Below, piece by piece: positions 25,771 through 35,495 of a stretch of 58,840 bases of DNA; within the stretch, counting starts at the first letter, position 1; the number at the start of each line of letters is the position of its first letter. Below the pieces are notes generated by a model. It ran no database searches. It saw only the letters and a list, made by a program, of their open reading frames with translations, and was not told the DNA's origin. The translations under genes were made by a program, and so were the position numbers. Source of the DNA: CAZTAK01 sp964611585. GTDB taxonomy: Bacteria; Pseudomonadota; Alphaproteobacteria; SHVP01. The stretch lies in contig CAZTAK010000009.1 in assembly GCA_964611585.1 (NCBI GenBank), positions 1 to 58,840 of the forward strand, read 5' to 3'.

Positions 25771-26763
25771 ATGCGTGCCGTAATTTGCCGGGCCTGGGGC
25801 GGGCCCGAAACACTGACCGTTGAGGAGACCGCGGCGCCGGAACCGGCGGCCGACGAGATCACGATCGCCGTTCGCGCCGCCTCCGTCAATTTTGCCGACA
25901 CGCTGATGATTCAGGGTAGCTATCAGACCCGGCCCGATTTTCCGTTTTCGCCGGGCCTTGAGTGTGCCGGCGTCGTCGAACGATGCGGGTCCGGCGTGAC
26001 CCGGTTCAAACCAGGCGACCGGGTGATGGCGATGCTCAATTACGGGGGGTTTGCCGAAGTCGCGCGCGCGCGCGAAACCGAAACGTTCGCCCTGCCCGAA
26101 GAAATGGATTTCGACACCGGCGGCTCGCTTCTGATCGCCAATGTATCTTCCCATGCCGCGATTCGCTGGCAGGCCAACCTGCAAGCCGGCGAAACCATGC
26201 TGGTGCTGGGCGCTTCAGGCGGAACCGGCCTAACGGCGGTCGAGATCGGCAAGGCGCTCGGCGCGCGCGTCATCGCCGCGGCCAGCTCGGAAGAAAAAGT
26301 GGCGCTCGCCCGCGACCATGGTGCCGACGCGGGCATCAACTACGCGACCCAGTCTCTCAAGGACGAGGCGCTGGCCCTGACCGGTGGCGAGGGCGTCAAC
26401 GTGTGCTTCGATCCGGTCGGCGGCAAATTGTTCGATCCCGCGCTGTCGGCAGTGGGGTGGGGCGGACGCTATCTCGTTTTCGGGTTTGCCGGCGGCATCC
26501 CGGACATTCCGGCCAACCGGCTGCTGGTCAAGCACCGTTCGGCGATGGGATCGTCACTGCGTTATTTCCGCCACCATGCCCCGGACAAGTTGCTGCAATC
26601 GGTCGAGGAACTGACGCGCTGGTACGGCGAGGGAAAAATTACGTCGCTGGTCTCGAAATGCTATCCGCTGGAAGCGTTCGCGCAGGCCCTGAACGATCTG
26701 ACCGACCGGCGCGCCACCGGGCGAGTGGTCATCAACCCTTGGTCGAGAGCCGGCGCGCCTTGA
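25771..26763 (+). CDS. NADPH:quinone oxidoreductase family (zinc-less MDR)
   Basis: This 330-residue enzyme belongs to the zinc-free medium-chain dehydrogenase/reductase family of quinone oxidoreductases. It begins MRAVICRAWGGPETLTVEE and has ASVNFADTLMIQG, GLECAGVVERCGSGVTRFKPGDRV and the NADPH-binding motif LGASGGTGLTAVEIGKALGARVIAAASSEEK. Zinc ligands are absent. It probably reduces quinones or alpha,beta-unsaturated carbonyls. The start at 25771 follows AGGGGA, whereas a frame 16 codons longer has no site. It overlaps the convergent cyclic-nucleotide-binding gene by 32 bases. Confidence 0.9.
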   Translation: MRAVICRAWGGPETLTVEETAAPEPAADEITIAVRAASVNFADTLMIQGSYQTRPDFPFSPGLECAGVVERCGSGVTRFKPGDRVMAMLNYGGFAEVARARETETFALPEEMDFDTGGSLLIANVSSHAAIRWQANLQAGETMLVLGASGGTGLTAVEIGKALGARVIAAASSEEKVALARDHGADAGINYATQSLKDEALALTGGEGVNVCFDPVGGKLFDPALSAVGWGGRYLVFGFAGGIPDIPANRLLVKHRSAMGSSLRYFRHHAPDKLLQSVEELTRWYGEGKITSLVSKCYPLEAFAQALNDLTDRRATGRVVINPWSRAGAP

Positions 26764-27283
26764 TGTGCATGGGTTTGAAGGTTTTGGCGCCACGCCGCCG
26801 GCGGCGTTTTGCCCGGACCTTGCCCGGCGCCTCGTGGCGCATTTCCTGGGCCGCCATTATCTGTTCCTGAACCTGGCTGCGGAGGTCGATGTAGTCGTCG
26901 GTAACACTGCGCAGGCCGCGCAACAGGACGAACAAAAGATCGCGCACGAAGGGATCGCTGCGGCCGAGTTTCTTGCTCAGCAGGTCTCGCGAGACGACGA
27001 CGCATTCAGTGTCGCGTACCGCCCGCGCGCTCGCCATGCGCGGTTGGCTGTCAAGCGGCACCATTTCGCCAAAAATCTCGCCGGCACCGGCATAACCGAT
27101 CACCACCTCGCCGCTGTCAGAATCTTTGGAGAGTTCGACCAGTCCCGAACGCACGATGAAGGCGCGGCGGCCGCGGCGGCCCTCCTCGAAGATCGACGTC
27201 CCGGCGGGGAAGGTTACGACCTCGGGTGTGCTCGGCGCCTCGACGCGCCGGTTTTGGACGGTCAACGTTCTCAAAATAGTCAC
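26732..27283 (-). CDS. Cyclic-nucleotide-binding domain protein
   Basis: This 183-residue protein has one CRP/FNR-type cyclic-nucleotide-binding domain (about residues 20-115): VVTFPAGTSIFEEGRRGRRAFIVRSG, then GEVVIGYAGAGEIFGEMVPLDSQPRMASARA, which fills the usual phosphate-binding cassette position. It lacks a helix-turn-helix. Instead it ends in a basic tail (RAKRRRRRGAKTFKPMHIKARR) after a helix. It may bind cAMP or cGMP and act on a protein partner or nucleic acid through the tail. It is convergent with the quinone oxidoreductase, overlapping by 32 bases. Confidence 0.83.
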   Translation of the reverse strand: MTILRTLTVQNRRVEAPSTPEVVTFPAGTSIFEEGRRGRRAFIVRSGLVELSKDSDSGEVVIGYAGAGEIFGEMVPLDSQPRMASARAVRDTECVVVSRDLLSKKLGRSDPFVRDLLFVLLRGLRSVTDDYIDLRSQVQEQIMAAQEMRHEAPGKVRAKRRRRRGAKTFKPMHIKARRLSTKG

Positions 27284-27505
27284 TCCGCCATTCTCGTGCC
27301 GGCAATGTTAATACCTTACTTAGGCGCAATATCCCGCCACTTACAAGATATGGGGTCTGCGCGGGCGGTAGAATGGCGGTCGCCGGGTGACCGCCGTCAC
27401 CGGGCCGCCCGAACGCCCTGCGGCAATTGGCGCGCGGGAGGGGCCCGCCACGGCCCACGGCGCGTGATAGGCTGCGTCGAGGGAACCGCCGACGAGGATT
27501 TCAGC

Positions 27506-28249
27506 GTGAGTGCCGACCCGGAGACGACCGCATCCACCGCCGATCCGCACACCGTCTTCGAAACCCGAGGTCTGACCAAGGTCTACGGTGAGGGATCGAC
27601 TGTGGTTCATGCCCTGCGCGGCGTCGATCTCGAACTGCGGGAAGGGGAAATCGTGGTGTTGGTCGGCCCCTCGGGCAGCGGAAAATCGACCTTGTTGAAC
27701 ATTCTCGGCGGCCTCGATGTGCCGACCGAGGGGCGGGTGTTCTTTCGCGGCACCGAACTGACAAGTTTGGGCCAGCGGGCGCTGACGCGCTACCGGCGCG
27801 AAAACGTGGGCTTCGTGTTCCAGTTCTACAATCTGATCCCGAGTCTCACCGCACTTGAGAACGTCGATCTGGTGACCGAGATTTCTCGCAATCCGATGCG
27901 GGCCGCAGATGCCCTGGCCCTGGTCGGGCTTGCTGACCGGATCAAGCATTTTCCCGCACAGTTGTCAGGCGGCGAACAGCAACGGGTCGCGATTGCCCGC
28001 GCCATTGCCAAGCGTCCCGACGTGCTGTTGTGCGACGAACCGACCGGCGCGCTCGACAGCGAGACCGGCATCGTCGTGCTGGAAGCGATTGACGCCGTCA
28101 ACCGCGAGCTCGGCACCACCTGCGCGCTGATTACCCATAACGCCGCCATTTCCGGCATGGCCGACCGGGTCTTTACCTTCGCTAACGGCCGCATTACCGG
28201 CGAGCGCCACAACGAAACCCGCTCGCCGGTCGGCGAGATGACCTGGTAG
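27506..28249 (+). CDS. ABC transporter ATP-binding protein (MacB/LolD type)
   Basis: This 247-residue ATPase has Walker A GPSGSGKST, Q-loop VFQFYNLIPSLTALENVDL, signature LSGGEQQRVAIARAIAKRP, Walker B LLCDEPTGALD and the H-loop ITHN. The FYNLIPSLTALEN segment and GLDVPTEGRVFFRG are typical of the MacB/LolD/FtsE family of ATPases that drive FtsX-like permeases. The start is GTG at 27506, with GAGGA eight bases upstream. It lies three bases before the permease gene. Confidence 0.92.
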   Translation: MSADPETTASTADPHTVFETRGLTKVYGEGSTVVHALRGVDLELREGEIVVLVGPSGSGKSTLLNILGGLDVPTEGRVFFRGTELTSLGQRALTRYRRENVGFVFQFYNLIPSLTALENVDLVTEISRNPMRAADALALVGLADRIKHFPAQLSGGEQQRVAIARAIAKRPDVLLCDEPTGALDSETGIVVLEAIDAVNRELGTTCALITHNAAISGMADRVFTFANGRITGERHNETRSPVGEMTW

Positions 28250-28252
28250 CCG

Positions 28253-30634
28253 ATGTTCGCCTGGATCCCCATGTCGCCGCTCAATCGCAAACTGCTGCGC
28301 GATATTTGGCACATGCGGGGCCAGGTACTGGCGATCGCGCTGGTTATTGCGGCCGGCGTCGCCGTTTACGTCACCGTGGTCGGCACGTTGCGATCACTCG
28401 AAGGAACGCGCGACGCCTACTACGAGCGCTACCGCTTTGCTGACGTTTTCGCGACCGTGAAGCGCGCGCCCGAGAGTTTGCTTCAGAGCATGGCGCAGAT
28501 TCCAGGGGTCAAATGGGTGGAAACGCGGATTGTCGTCGAAGTCTCGCTCGACGTCGAAGGGATGGACGAGCCGGCGGCAGGGCGCCTGGTTTCGATACCG
28601 CCACGCGACCGCCCGCTGCTCAACGATGTCACCCTGCGGGCCGGGCGATGGATTACGCCCGGCCGCCCGGACGAAGTACTGATCAGCGAGGCCTTTTCCG
28701 ATGCCCACGGTTTTGGTCCGGGCGATACGCTCGCCGCCACCATCAACGGCCGCCGCCGGACGCTGGAAATCGTCGGCATCGGGCTGTCGCCGGAATATGT
28801 CTATTCCATCGGCGGCGACAACTTGATGCCGGACGACCGCCGATTTGGCGTCGTGTGGATGGGGCGCGAGCCACTGGAAGCGGCATTCGATCTCGAAGGC
28901 GCTTTCAACAGTGTGTCGATTGCGCTTTTGCACAACGCGCGCGAGGCCATCGTCATCGACGCGCTCGACCGGTTGCTGGATCCCTACGGCGGCACTGGCG
29001 CCTATGGCCGCAGCGAACAGCTTTCAGACCAGTACCTTTCCAGCGAGATGGATGGACTCGATGCGATGGCGCGGGTGGCGCCGCCGATCTTTCTCGCGAT
29101 TGCGGCGTTTCTGCTCAATATTGTCGTCACCCGCCTGATCGCGATCGAGCGCGAACAGATTGGTCTGTTAAAGGCGTTCGGCTATTCGAACCTTGCGGTC
29201 GGCTGGCATTACATGAAGTTCGTGTTGCTGGTGTCGGCGCTGGGTATCGTCGGCGGTCTTGTCGGCGGTGCCTGGATGGGGCGCGGCATGACCGCGATCT
29301 ATACCGAGTTCTTTCGTTTTCCGTTTCTGTACTACAGCGCGCCGCCGGGGGTTTACACGTTCGCGGCTCTGGTGGCGACGGCGGCAACGGCGCTCGGCGC
29401 CCTCAACGCGGTCCGCGTCGCCGTACGGCTGCCGCCCGCGGTGGCGATGGCGCCGGCGGCACCGCCGGTTTACCGCAAGTCCATATTCGAGTCCTTCGGA
29501 CTGACGGTGTTCGCGGGTGAACCCACACGCATGATCCTGCGCCACCTCTCGCGATGGCCGGTGCGGGGGGGCCTGGCGATTCTGGGCATCGCCATGGCGG
29601 CCGCGATCATGGTTGCGGCGATGTTCTCGGCCGACGCCTTTGAAAAAATTATCGAGGTCTATTTCTTCCAGTCCCAGCGCCAGAACCTGACGGTCGCCTT
29701 CGTGGAACCGCAGCCCGTTCGTATCGCCAACGAGGTCCGGCGCCTGCCCGGCGTGATCGCCGCCGAACCGTTCCGGATGGTTCCGGTGCGGCTTCATTTC
29801 GAACACCGCAGCCGCCGGGTCGGTGTGACCGGTATCGTTGATGGCGCCGACATCAGCCGCCTGATCGACATGGACCTGATCCCGGTCGAGGTGCCGGAAT
29901 CGGGACTGGTCCTGTCGTCGAGATTGGCCCAAATACTGGGCGCCGGGCGCGGCGACACCCTTGTCGTCGAGGTCCTCGAGGGACGGAAACCCGTGCGCCA
30001 AGTGGTGGTAGCGGTCGTGGTCGAGGAATATCTCGGCACCGCCGCCTATATGCGGGTCGATGCCCTCAATCGCCTGATGCAGGAGGGCTCCCGCATTTCC
30101 GGACTCTATTTGCTGACCGATCCGGCCGAAAGCGCGGTGCTGTACCGGGCCTTCAAAGACCGCCCGGTCGTGGCCGCGGTGGTGCGCCAGACGGCGGCGC
30201 TCGAAATGTTTCGGGCGACGATGGAGGAATCCCTCACCATCATGACGTTTTTTCTGACCTTGTTCGGCGCGGCAATTGCTTTCGGCGTGATCTACAATAC
30301 GGCGCGCATTTCGTTGTCCGAGCGCGGGCGCGAGCTCGCAAGTCTGCGCGTGCTGGGTTTTACCCGCGGTGAGGTGTCTTACATACTGTTGGGAGAGCTT
30401 GCTGTTCTTACCCTGGTTGCGCTGCCCATCGGTTGCGTTATTGGCTATGGCTTCGCCTGGCTCATCGCCACCAACCTCGTTAACGACCTGTACCACATGC
30501 CCCTGGTCGTCAGTCGCGCCACCTACGGCTACGCGATCCTGGTGGTCCTGGTATCGGCCCTGATCTCGGCCGTCGTGGTGCGCATGCGAATTGACCGTCT
30601 CGATCTGATCGCGGTCCTGAAAACACGGGAATAG
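28253..30634 (+). CDS. FtsX-like ABC transporter permease
   Basis: This 793-residue permease has two FtsX domains, each with a transmembrane segment before a large periplasmic part and three more after. The first helix is RGQVLAIALVIAAGVAVYV, and helix clusters lie at about 270-370 and 660-780. The final helices (EVSYILLGELAVLTLVALPIG) are typical. Such permeases work with a MacB-type ATPase and a membrane-fusion protein to export lipids, peptides or drugs, or to power cell-envelope work. It is the second gene of a tight three-gene operon, and the start is three bases after the ATPase stop. Confidence 0.92.
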   Translation: MFAWIPMSPLNRKLLRDIWHMRGQVLAIALVIAAGVAVYVTVVGTLRSLEGTRDAYYERYRFADVFATVKRAPESLLQSMAQIPGVKWVETRIVVEVSLDVEGMDEPAAGRLVSIPPRDRPLLNDVTLRAGRWITPGRPDEVLISEAFSDAHGFGPGDTLAATINGRRRTLEIVGIGLSPEYVYSIGGDNLMPDDRRFGVVWMGREPLEAAFDLEGAFNSVSIALLHNAREAIVIDALDRLLDPYGGTGAYGRSEQLSDQYLSSEMDGLDAMARVAPPIFLAIAAFLLNIVVTRLIAIEREQIGLLKAFGYSNLAVGWHYMKFVLLVSALGIVGGLVGGAWMGRGMTAIYTEFFRFPFLYYSAPPGVYTFAALVATAATALGALNAVRVAVRLPPAVAMAPAAPPVYRKSIFESFGLTVFAGEPTRMILRHLSRWPVRGGLAILGIAMAAAIMVAAMFSADAFEKIIEVYFFQSQRQNLTVAFVEPQPVRIANEVRRLPGVIAAEPFRMVPVRLHFEHRSRRVGVTGIVDGADISRLIDMDLIPVEVPESGLVLSSRLAQILGAGRGDTLVVEVLEGRKPVRQVVVAVVVEEYLGTAAYMRVDALNRLMQEGSRISGLYLLTDPAESAVLYRAFKDRPVVAAVVRQTAALEMFRATMEESLTIMTFFLTLFGAAIAFGVIYNTARISLSERGRELASLRVLGFTRGEVSYILLGELAVLTLVALPIGCVIGYGFAWLIATNLVNDLYHMPLVVSRATYGYAILVVLVSALISAVVVRMRIDRLDLIAVLKTRE

Positions 30635-30638
30635 AGCC

Positions 30639-31850
30639 ATGCGGACGTTGCGCAAAATTATCGTTACGATCGTGCTGCTGGGGATTGTCGGCGGCGGCGC
30701 TGCCCTGTTGTTCATGCCCCAGCCGATCCCGGCCGATTTCGCCACCGTCGCCAAGGGGCCGCTGCAGGTCACGATCGATGGCGACGGCCGCACCCGGGTG
30801 CGCGACGTCTATACGGTCTCCTCGCCGCTGGCGGGACGCGTGTTGCGGATCGAGCGCCATGTCGGCGACGACGTGATTGCGGGCGAGACCCTGCTCGCCA
30901 CAATTGAACCGGCCGAGCCGACGCTGCTGGATGTGCGCAGCCAGCGCCAGGCCGAGGCCGCGGTCAAGGCTGCCGATGCGGCGCAGACGTTGTCGCAAAG
31001 CGAACTCGACCAAGCGAACGCCGAACTGGCGTTTGCGATGTCGGACTACGAACGGGCAAGGTCGTTGGCCCAGCGCGGGGCGATCTCGCAACGCGCGCTG
31101 GAACAGGCCCATCTGTCGGTGCAGTCCCTTGAGGCGGCGGTGGCGACGCGCGAAGCGGCGCTGCGGGTGCGGGAATTCGAACTCGAAACCGCGCGTGCGA
31201 TGCTGGTGGCGCCGACCTCGGCGCGCGGCGGCGGTGAGGGGTCGGGCTGCTGCGTGGTGGTTCGGGCACCGGTGACGGGAAAGGTCCTGCGCGTCCTGCA
31301 GGAAAGCGAGGCCGTGGTGGCGGCGGGCACGCCGCTAATCGAGATCGGCGATCCTGCCGACCTTGAGATCCTCGTCGATCTGCCATCGGCGGACACGGTG
31401 CAAATCGGACCTGCCGCGAAAGTCTATTTGGGCGAGTGGGGCGGGCTCGAAGAGCTCGAAGGCCAGATGCGGTGGGTCGAGCCCACCGGTTTTACGAAAA
31501 TATCGGCGCTTGGCATCGAGGAGCAGCGCGTCAACGTGATCATCGATTTCACCTCACCGCCCGAGACCTGGCGCCGCCTCGGTCACGGCTTCCGGGTGGC
31601 GGCGCGGATCGTCGTTTGGGAAAGAAACAATGTGCTCAAGGTGCCGGTAAGCGCTCTGTTCCGGGTCGGCGCCGAGTGGGCCGCCTTTGTCGACGCCGAT
31701 GGGGTGGCCGAACGCCGCATCGTCACCCTCGGCCGGCACAACGGCATCGAGGCCGAAGTTCTCGACGGCCTTGGCGAGGGCGTGCGCGTGATCGTCCATC
31801 CGTCGGATCGCATCGCCGATGGTGTTGAGATCGAAGCCCGGCCGGACTGA
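30639..31850 (+). CDS. HlyD/AcrA-family membrane-fusion protein
   Basis: This 403-residue periplasmic adaptor has an N-terminal anchor (IIVTIVLLGIVGGGAALLFMP), a lipoyl-like half (VYTVSSPLAGRVLRIERHVGDDVIAGETLLATIEPAEPT), a coiled-coil hairpin with many Ala/Glu/Gln residues between about 90 and 190, and the second lipoyl half (APVTGKVLRVLQESEAVV). It likely bridges the FtsX permease to an outer-membrane channel, though no TolC-like gene is nearby. It follows the permease by four bases. Confidence 0.9.
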   Translation: MRTLRKIIVTIVLLGIVGGGAALLFMPQPIPADFATVAKGPLQVTIDGDGRTRVRDVYTVSSPLAGRVLRIERHVGDDVIAGETLLATIEPAEPTLLDVRSQRQAEAAVKAADAAQTLSQSELDQANAELAFAMSDYERARSLAQRGAISQRALEQAHLSVQSLEAAVATREAALRVREFELETARAMLVAPTSARGGGEGSGCCVVVRAPVTGKVLRVLQESEAVVAAGTPLIEIGDPADLEILVDLPSADTVQIGPAAKVYLGEWGGLEELEGQMRWVEPTGFTKISALGIEEQRVNVIIDFTSPPETWRRLGHGFRVAARIVVWERNNVLKVPVSALFRVGAEWAAFVDADGVAERRIVTLGRHNGIEAEVLDGLGEGVRVIVHPSDRIADGVEIEARPD

Positions 31851-31864
31851 CAGGCGGCGCGGCA

Positions 31865-32587
31865 ATGGGAGACGAGCCCCCAGAAACGCGCGGACCTGCG
31901 CGCCTGCCGCTGGCCGATGTGCAGCGCGGCATCATCCTGACGATTCCGATGGCGGTGGTCTTCGGGCCGATTGGAGTTACCTTCGGCGTGATCGCCGTCG
32001 ATGCGGGCCTCTCACCGTTGAATGCGGTGCTGATGTCGTTGCTGGTCTATGCAGGCGCTGCGCAACTGGCGGCGATTCAACTTTTGGCGCTGGGGGCGCC
32101 AATGTTGTCGGTGGTGGCGACGGCGGCTGCGGTCAATTCGCGGTACCTGGTTCTGTCGGCCTCGATCGCGCCTCATTTCTCCGGCTTCCGGCGGCTCGCG
32201 CGATTCGCCTACGGGGTGGGACTCACCGACGCCACCTACGCGATTCACATCGGACGATTTGCCTCCGGACCGCCGCGCCGCGCCGAAATCTTTACCACCA
32301 ACATTCTGGCGCACTCGGTCTGGGTCGGAGGCACCGCAATCGGCGTGACCGTCGGTCAGGCAATTCCAGACCTCGCGCGATATGGAATCGATTTTGCGAT
32401 ATCGGCCATGTTCATCGCTCTCGTGGTACCGCTCATCCAGAGCCGACGTGATTTGGCGGTGGCCCTGACGGCCGCCGCGGCGTCGGGAATATTCATCATG
32501 GTGGGGTTCGCGCATTGGACGGTGCTGGCGGCGACCGCGGTCGCAATGATTATGGCCTGGGGGATGAGCCGATGGACCAAGGCCTAG
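31865..32587 (+). CDS. azlC: AzlC family branched-chain amino-acid exporter, large subunit
   Basis: This 240-residue membrane protein matches AzlC: GIILTIPMAVVFGPIGVTFGVIAVDAGLS at the start, VYAGAAQLAAIQLLALGAP, then NSRYLVLSASIAPH and GVGLTDATYAIH. AzlCD exports branched-chain amino acids and analogues such as azaleucine. It overlaps azlD by 16 bases. Confidence 0.93.
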   Translation: MGDEPPETRGPARLPLADVQRGIILTIPMAVVFGPIGVTFGVIAVDAGLSPLNAVLMSLLVYAGAAQLAAIQLLALGAPMLSVVATAAAVNSRYLVLSASIAPHFSGFRRLARFAYGVGLTDATYAIHIGRFASGPPRRAEIFTTNILAHSVWVGGTAIGVTVGQAIPDLARYGIDFAISAMFIALVVPLIQSRRDLAVALTAAAASGIFIMVGFAHWTVLAATAVAMIMAWGMSRWTKA

Positions 32588-32898
32588 CGTTCCTCACGAT
32601 ACTGGCCACGGGGCTGGTGTCGGTCGTCGTTAAAGCGGGCCCGATCCTGGCGCTGGCGCGGCGGCGGTTGCCGGCGGCGGTCCTCGATGTCGGGCGCTAC
32701 CTGCCGGTGGCGGTTTTGTCGGCGATGGCGTTTTCGGGTGTCTTCGCGCCCGAAGGGGCGTTGGATTTTAGCCCTGGCAACGTGTTTGTGGTGGCGGCTG
32801 TTCCGACCGTTGCGGTCGCATTCCTGACGCGGCAAATGTTTCCGACGATCATCACCGGCGTCGCGACCGTTGCCATCCTTAGGGCATTCTTCTACTGA
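32572..32898 (+). CDS. azlD: AzlD family branched-chain amino-acid exporter, small subunit
   Basis: This 108-residue, four-helix membrane protein is the partner of AzlC. Its segments are LAFLTILATGLVSVVVKAGPILALARRRLPAAVLDVGRYLPVAVLSAMA and PTVAVAFLTRQMFPTIITGVATVAIL. The ATG at 32572 is inside azlC, so translation is coupled. A start 19 codons upstream is possible, but those residues are not AzlD-like. Confidence 0.9.
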   Translation: MDQGLAFLTILATGLVSVVVKAGPILALARRRLPAAVLDVGRYLPVAVLSAMAFSGVFAPEGALDFSPGNVFVVAAVPTVAVAFLTRQMFPTIITGVATVAILRAFFY

Positions 32899-33026
32899 GC
32901 GTTGCGGCCGGCGGCGGCGCGGATTCTGGCGCTATCCGTGGGCGGCGCGCCGTGCCGGTGTGTCTTTTCACCCCTTGCCGATGTATGGTGAAACCCGGAT
33001 CGAAACCTGCGCGGAAAGGGTCCGTC

Positions 33027-33830
33027 ATGCGCGCTTTGATTCTTGCAATCGTTGTATTTTCACTTCCGATACCCTTCGCGCTCGCGTTCGATGAAGGCGA
33101 TGCGGCACTTCTGAAAACCACCAACGCCTGTCCGCGATGCGATTTGCGTGGTGCCGATCTCAGAGGAATGAACCTGACGAACGCCAACCTCGAAGGCGCC
33201 GTCCTGCGCGATGGCGATCTCAAGGGTTCCGATCTGACCGGCGCCAATCTCTCACGCGCCGACCTGCGCCGCGCCGATGTCGAAAAGGCGCTGGCGCGCG
33301 GGATCAACCTGTCGGGTGCCAATGCGGCGGGCGCTGATTTTGAAAAGGCGGTTCTGGTTGGGGCAGACCTTTCCGGCGCCGATTTTCGCAACGCCGACAT
33401 GGAAGAGGCCGACCTCGAGGCCGCCAATCTCGACAAGGCGAATCGGAGCGGTGCGGATTTCAAGCGCGCCAATCTCAGCCGGGCGACGATGCGGGGCGCG
33501 CGCGCCGAAAAGACCAATTTCGAGCGCGCGAATCTGGCCGGCGTCAACGCCTCGGGGACGAACTTTTCCTGGGGCGACCTCGACCGGGCCATCCTGGCGG
33601 GTGCCGATCTGGCGCGGGCGAACCTTGCCAACGCGCGCATCAAACGCGCGGATTTTTCCGGTGTGAACCTGGACGGGGCCAATCTCAAGGATACGGTACT
33701 GAGATTGACGAATTTTTCCGGCGCCGATTTGACGGGTGCCCGAGGAATTACCCAGGAACAGCTTGACCGGGCCTGCGGCGACGGCGCAACCGGACTGCCG
33801 GCGAACCTGTCGATCGGGATCTGTCCCTAG
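33027..33830 (+). CDS. Secreted pentapeptide-repeat protein
   Basis: This 267-residue protein has a signal peptide (ALILAIVVFSLPIPFALA) and then about forty A(D/N)LXX repeats from residue 40 to 250, as in CDLRGADLRGMNLTNANLEG. Such repeats fold as a right-handed quadrilateral beta helix. A Cys pair (ACPRC) lies before the repeats. The signal suggests a periplasmic or surface location, so it is not a Qnr-type gyrase guard. The last codon TAG is part of the CTAG end of repeat copy A. Confidence 0.9.
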   Translation: MRALILAIVVFSLPIPFALAFDEGDAALLKTTNACPRCDLRGADLRGMNLTNANLEGAVLRDGDLKGSDLTGANLSRADLRRADVEKALARGINLSGANAAGADFEKAVLVGADLSGADFRNADMEEADLEAANLDKANRSGADFKRANLSRATMRGARAEKTNFERANLAGVNASGTNFSWGDLDRAILAGADLARANLANARIKRADFSGVNLDGANLKDTVLRLTNFSGADLTGARGITQEQLDRACGDGATGLPANLSIGICP

Positions 33831-33933
33831 CGCAAATCCCGAACCGGCGGAATCGCCGGCGACGACGATTTGCGTTCTATGTCAAATGGATAGAGATTTT
33901 CGCGTGAGCGCATGCGAACGGAAAAAGCTCTAG
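33827..33933 (-). mobile_element. 107-bp MITE-like repeat, copy A
   Basis: Copy A is 107 bases and reads as the reverse complement of copies B and C, with five differences from B and six from C. It starts and ends with CTAG. Its core has a perfect hairpin (GCCGGCG, ATTC loop, CGCCGGC on the B strand) and a TTCGC...GCGAA stem. The CTAG borders fit TA target duplication in CTAG as known for IS630-type elements, but no relative with a transposase is here. Confidence 0.85.
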
Positions 33934-34115
33934 GTCCATATCCGTGCGCACCGAGGCGGTGCGGTTCACCCGCTTCAGGCAAATTCGCCCGACCCTTCGG
34001 AAAGCTGAAGCCGCTTCTTCCGTTCAGTGATGGCCGAACGCGGGATCCGCCTGAACGGATGCTGCCCGAGAATACTCAGGGGCGAGCGGGATTGCCGCGC
34101 GCGGAGCCAACGCGC

Positions 34116-35469
34116 TCAGGTGCCGCACCGGGGTTCGCCAACCACCAGTCCGCGGCCGAACACTGAATCCTTCCCCGGCGCGCCGAGGTCGAAGGTGCGT
34201 CGGCCGAGCAGACCGCGCAGCGTCTCGGCGTTCGGTCGGGCACCGCGTGCGACGGCGAGGCCGACGATTGCTGCTATGTAGGGTGTCGCAAACGAAGTCC
34301 CGCTCTGTACCTTTCCGCCGCCCGGCACTGCGGTCCACATCTCGACGCCGGGCGCCGCAAAATCGATGTAATCGCCTCTGTTGGCGCGGGGATAGACCAG
34401 CAACTTTTCGTCGATGGCCGTGACCGCGACGACCCCCGGCAACGCGGCGGGGAAGGCCGGTCGGTCATCCGAGGCCCAGTTGCCAGCCGCCGCCACCGCC
34501 ACCAGGCCGTTGATCTGCGCCTTCTTGAAGGCAAGCTGCATCAAGGTGTTGTTGCCACCGGCGATGCTGAGATTGACGACATGAACGCCCTCTTCGATCA
34601 GCCATTCGAGCGCCCTGAGCATGGCCACCAGATTGCCGACGGTGCGTCCGCTCTGGTTGACCTCGAACATGTTGGCGGCCATCAGCTTGGCGCCCGGTAA
34701 CAGTCCGCCGAAACCCTCGCCGACAGGTTTCCCCACCAGCAGGGCCGCCATGGCGGTGCCGTGGTCGGCGGCGCCGGGTTTGCGCTCTTCGCGGTGAAAA
34801 CTGCGGAATTCGATGTCCTGACCCTGGAGCGCCGGATGTTCGAGGTCGACCCAACCGTCGATCAGGCCGAGCCGCACGCCGGCGCCGCAGGCGTCGTCGG
34901 CCGGCACCCAGCCGACGCGCTCGCGGGCAAGGCTTGCCGGTCTTCCCGTGGCCGAAGGTTCGAACACCGTATTGACGTCGGTCATGACGCCCGGATAGGC
35001 ACGGCGCAGGGCCTCCATCGCCTGATCGACGTCGAGGCGGCGCGGAATCTGCAACCGGAAAATACGCAGATCGAGGGACTTGATCGTCACCCGTTCGAGA
35101 ACCCGAAATCCCAACCGCCGGACGCCGGCATCGAGCCCCTCGGGCACATTGGTAACGACGATCTCGCCGGGGACGAAGCGCTGGTCGGGCTGCGTCTGGT
35201 CGCGGCCCGGCGCGGTGGCGCGGGTACGCGGGTTCGGCCGGGGCTGAGCCGCCGGGCGCGCCTCCTCGTCCTCTTCCGTGTCGCCGGGCGCGCCCTGCCC
35301 GCTGACGCGTCCCGATCGCGCGGCCCTGTTCGTCGTATTCCAGAACCGTGGTGTTGACCTGGGCGCGGGCCTCGGGCGAGAAGCCGGCCGGGCCCAAAAA
35401 GGCAAACACCGCCGCAAACAGGAATGCGCTCAACAGACTAAGATTGAAATGGCGGGCCCTGACGATCAT
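34116..35469 (-). pseudogene. Subtilisin-like (S8) serine protease, interrupted by a frameshift
   Basis: From ATG 35469 the first frame gives a signal peptide (LSLLSAFLFAAVFAFLGPAG, with cleavage near ARA-QVN) and TTVLEYDEQGRAIG. Between about 35315 and 35280 the frame shifts, and then continues as GQGAPGDTEEDEEARP to a complete S8 domain. The catalytic triad is visible: Asp in LIDGWVDLEH, His in DHGTAMAALLVGKPVG and Ser in SGTSFATPYIAA. A short prodomain-like part (LRIFRLQIPRRLDVDQAMEALR) precedes it. With the frame repaired it would be a secreted protease of about 450 residues. It lies inside the putative composite element. Confidence 0.82.
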
Positions 35470-35495
35470 GGCGTCGAGTGTACCAGACGGCAAAG

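Noticed and set aside
33827..33933. A short coding frame through repeat copy A
   Set aside because: The 107-base repeat is read in different frames in its three copies with no consistent protein; it is better explained as a mobile repeat.
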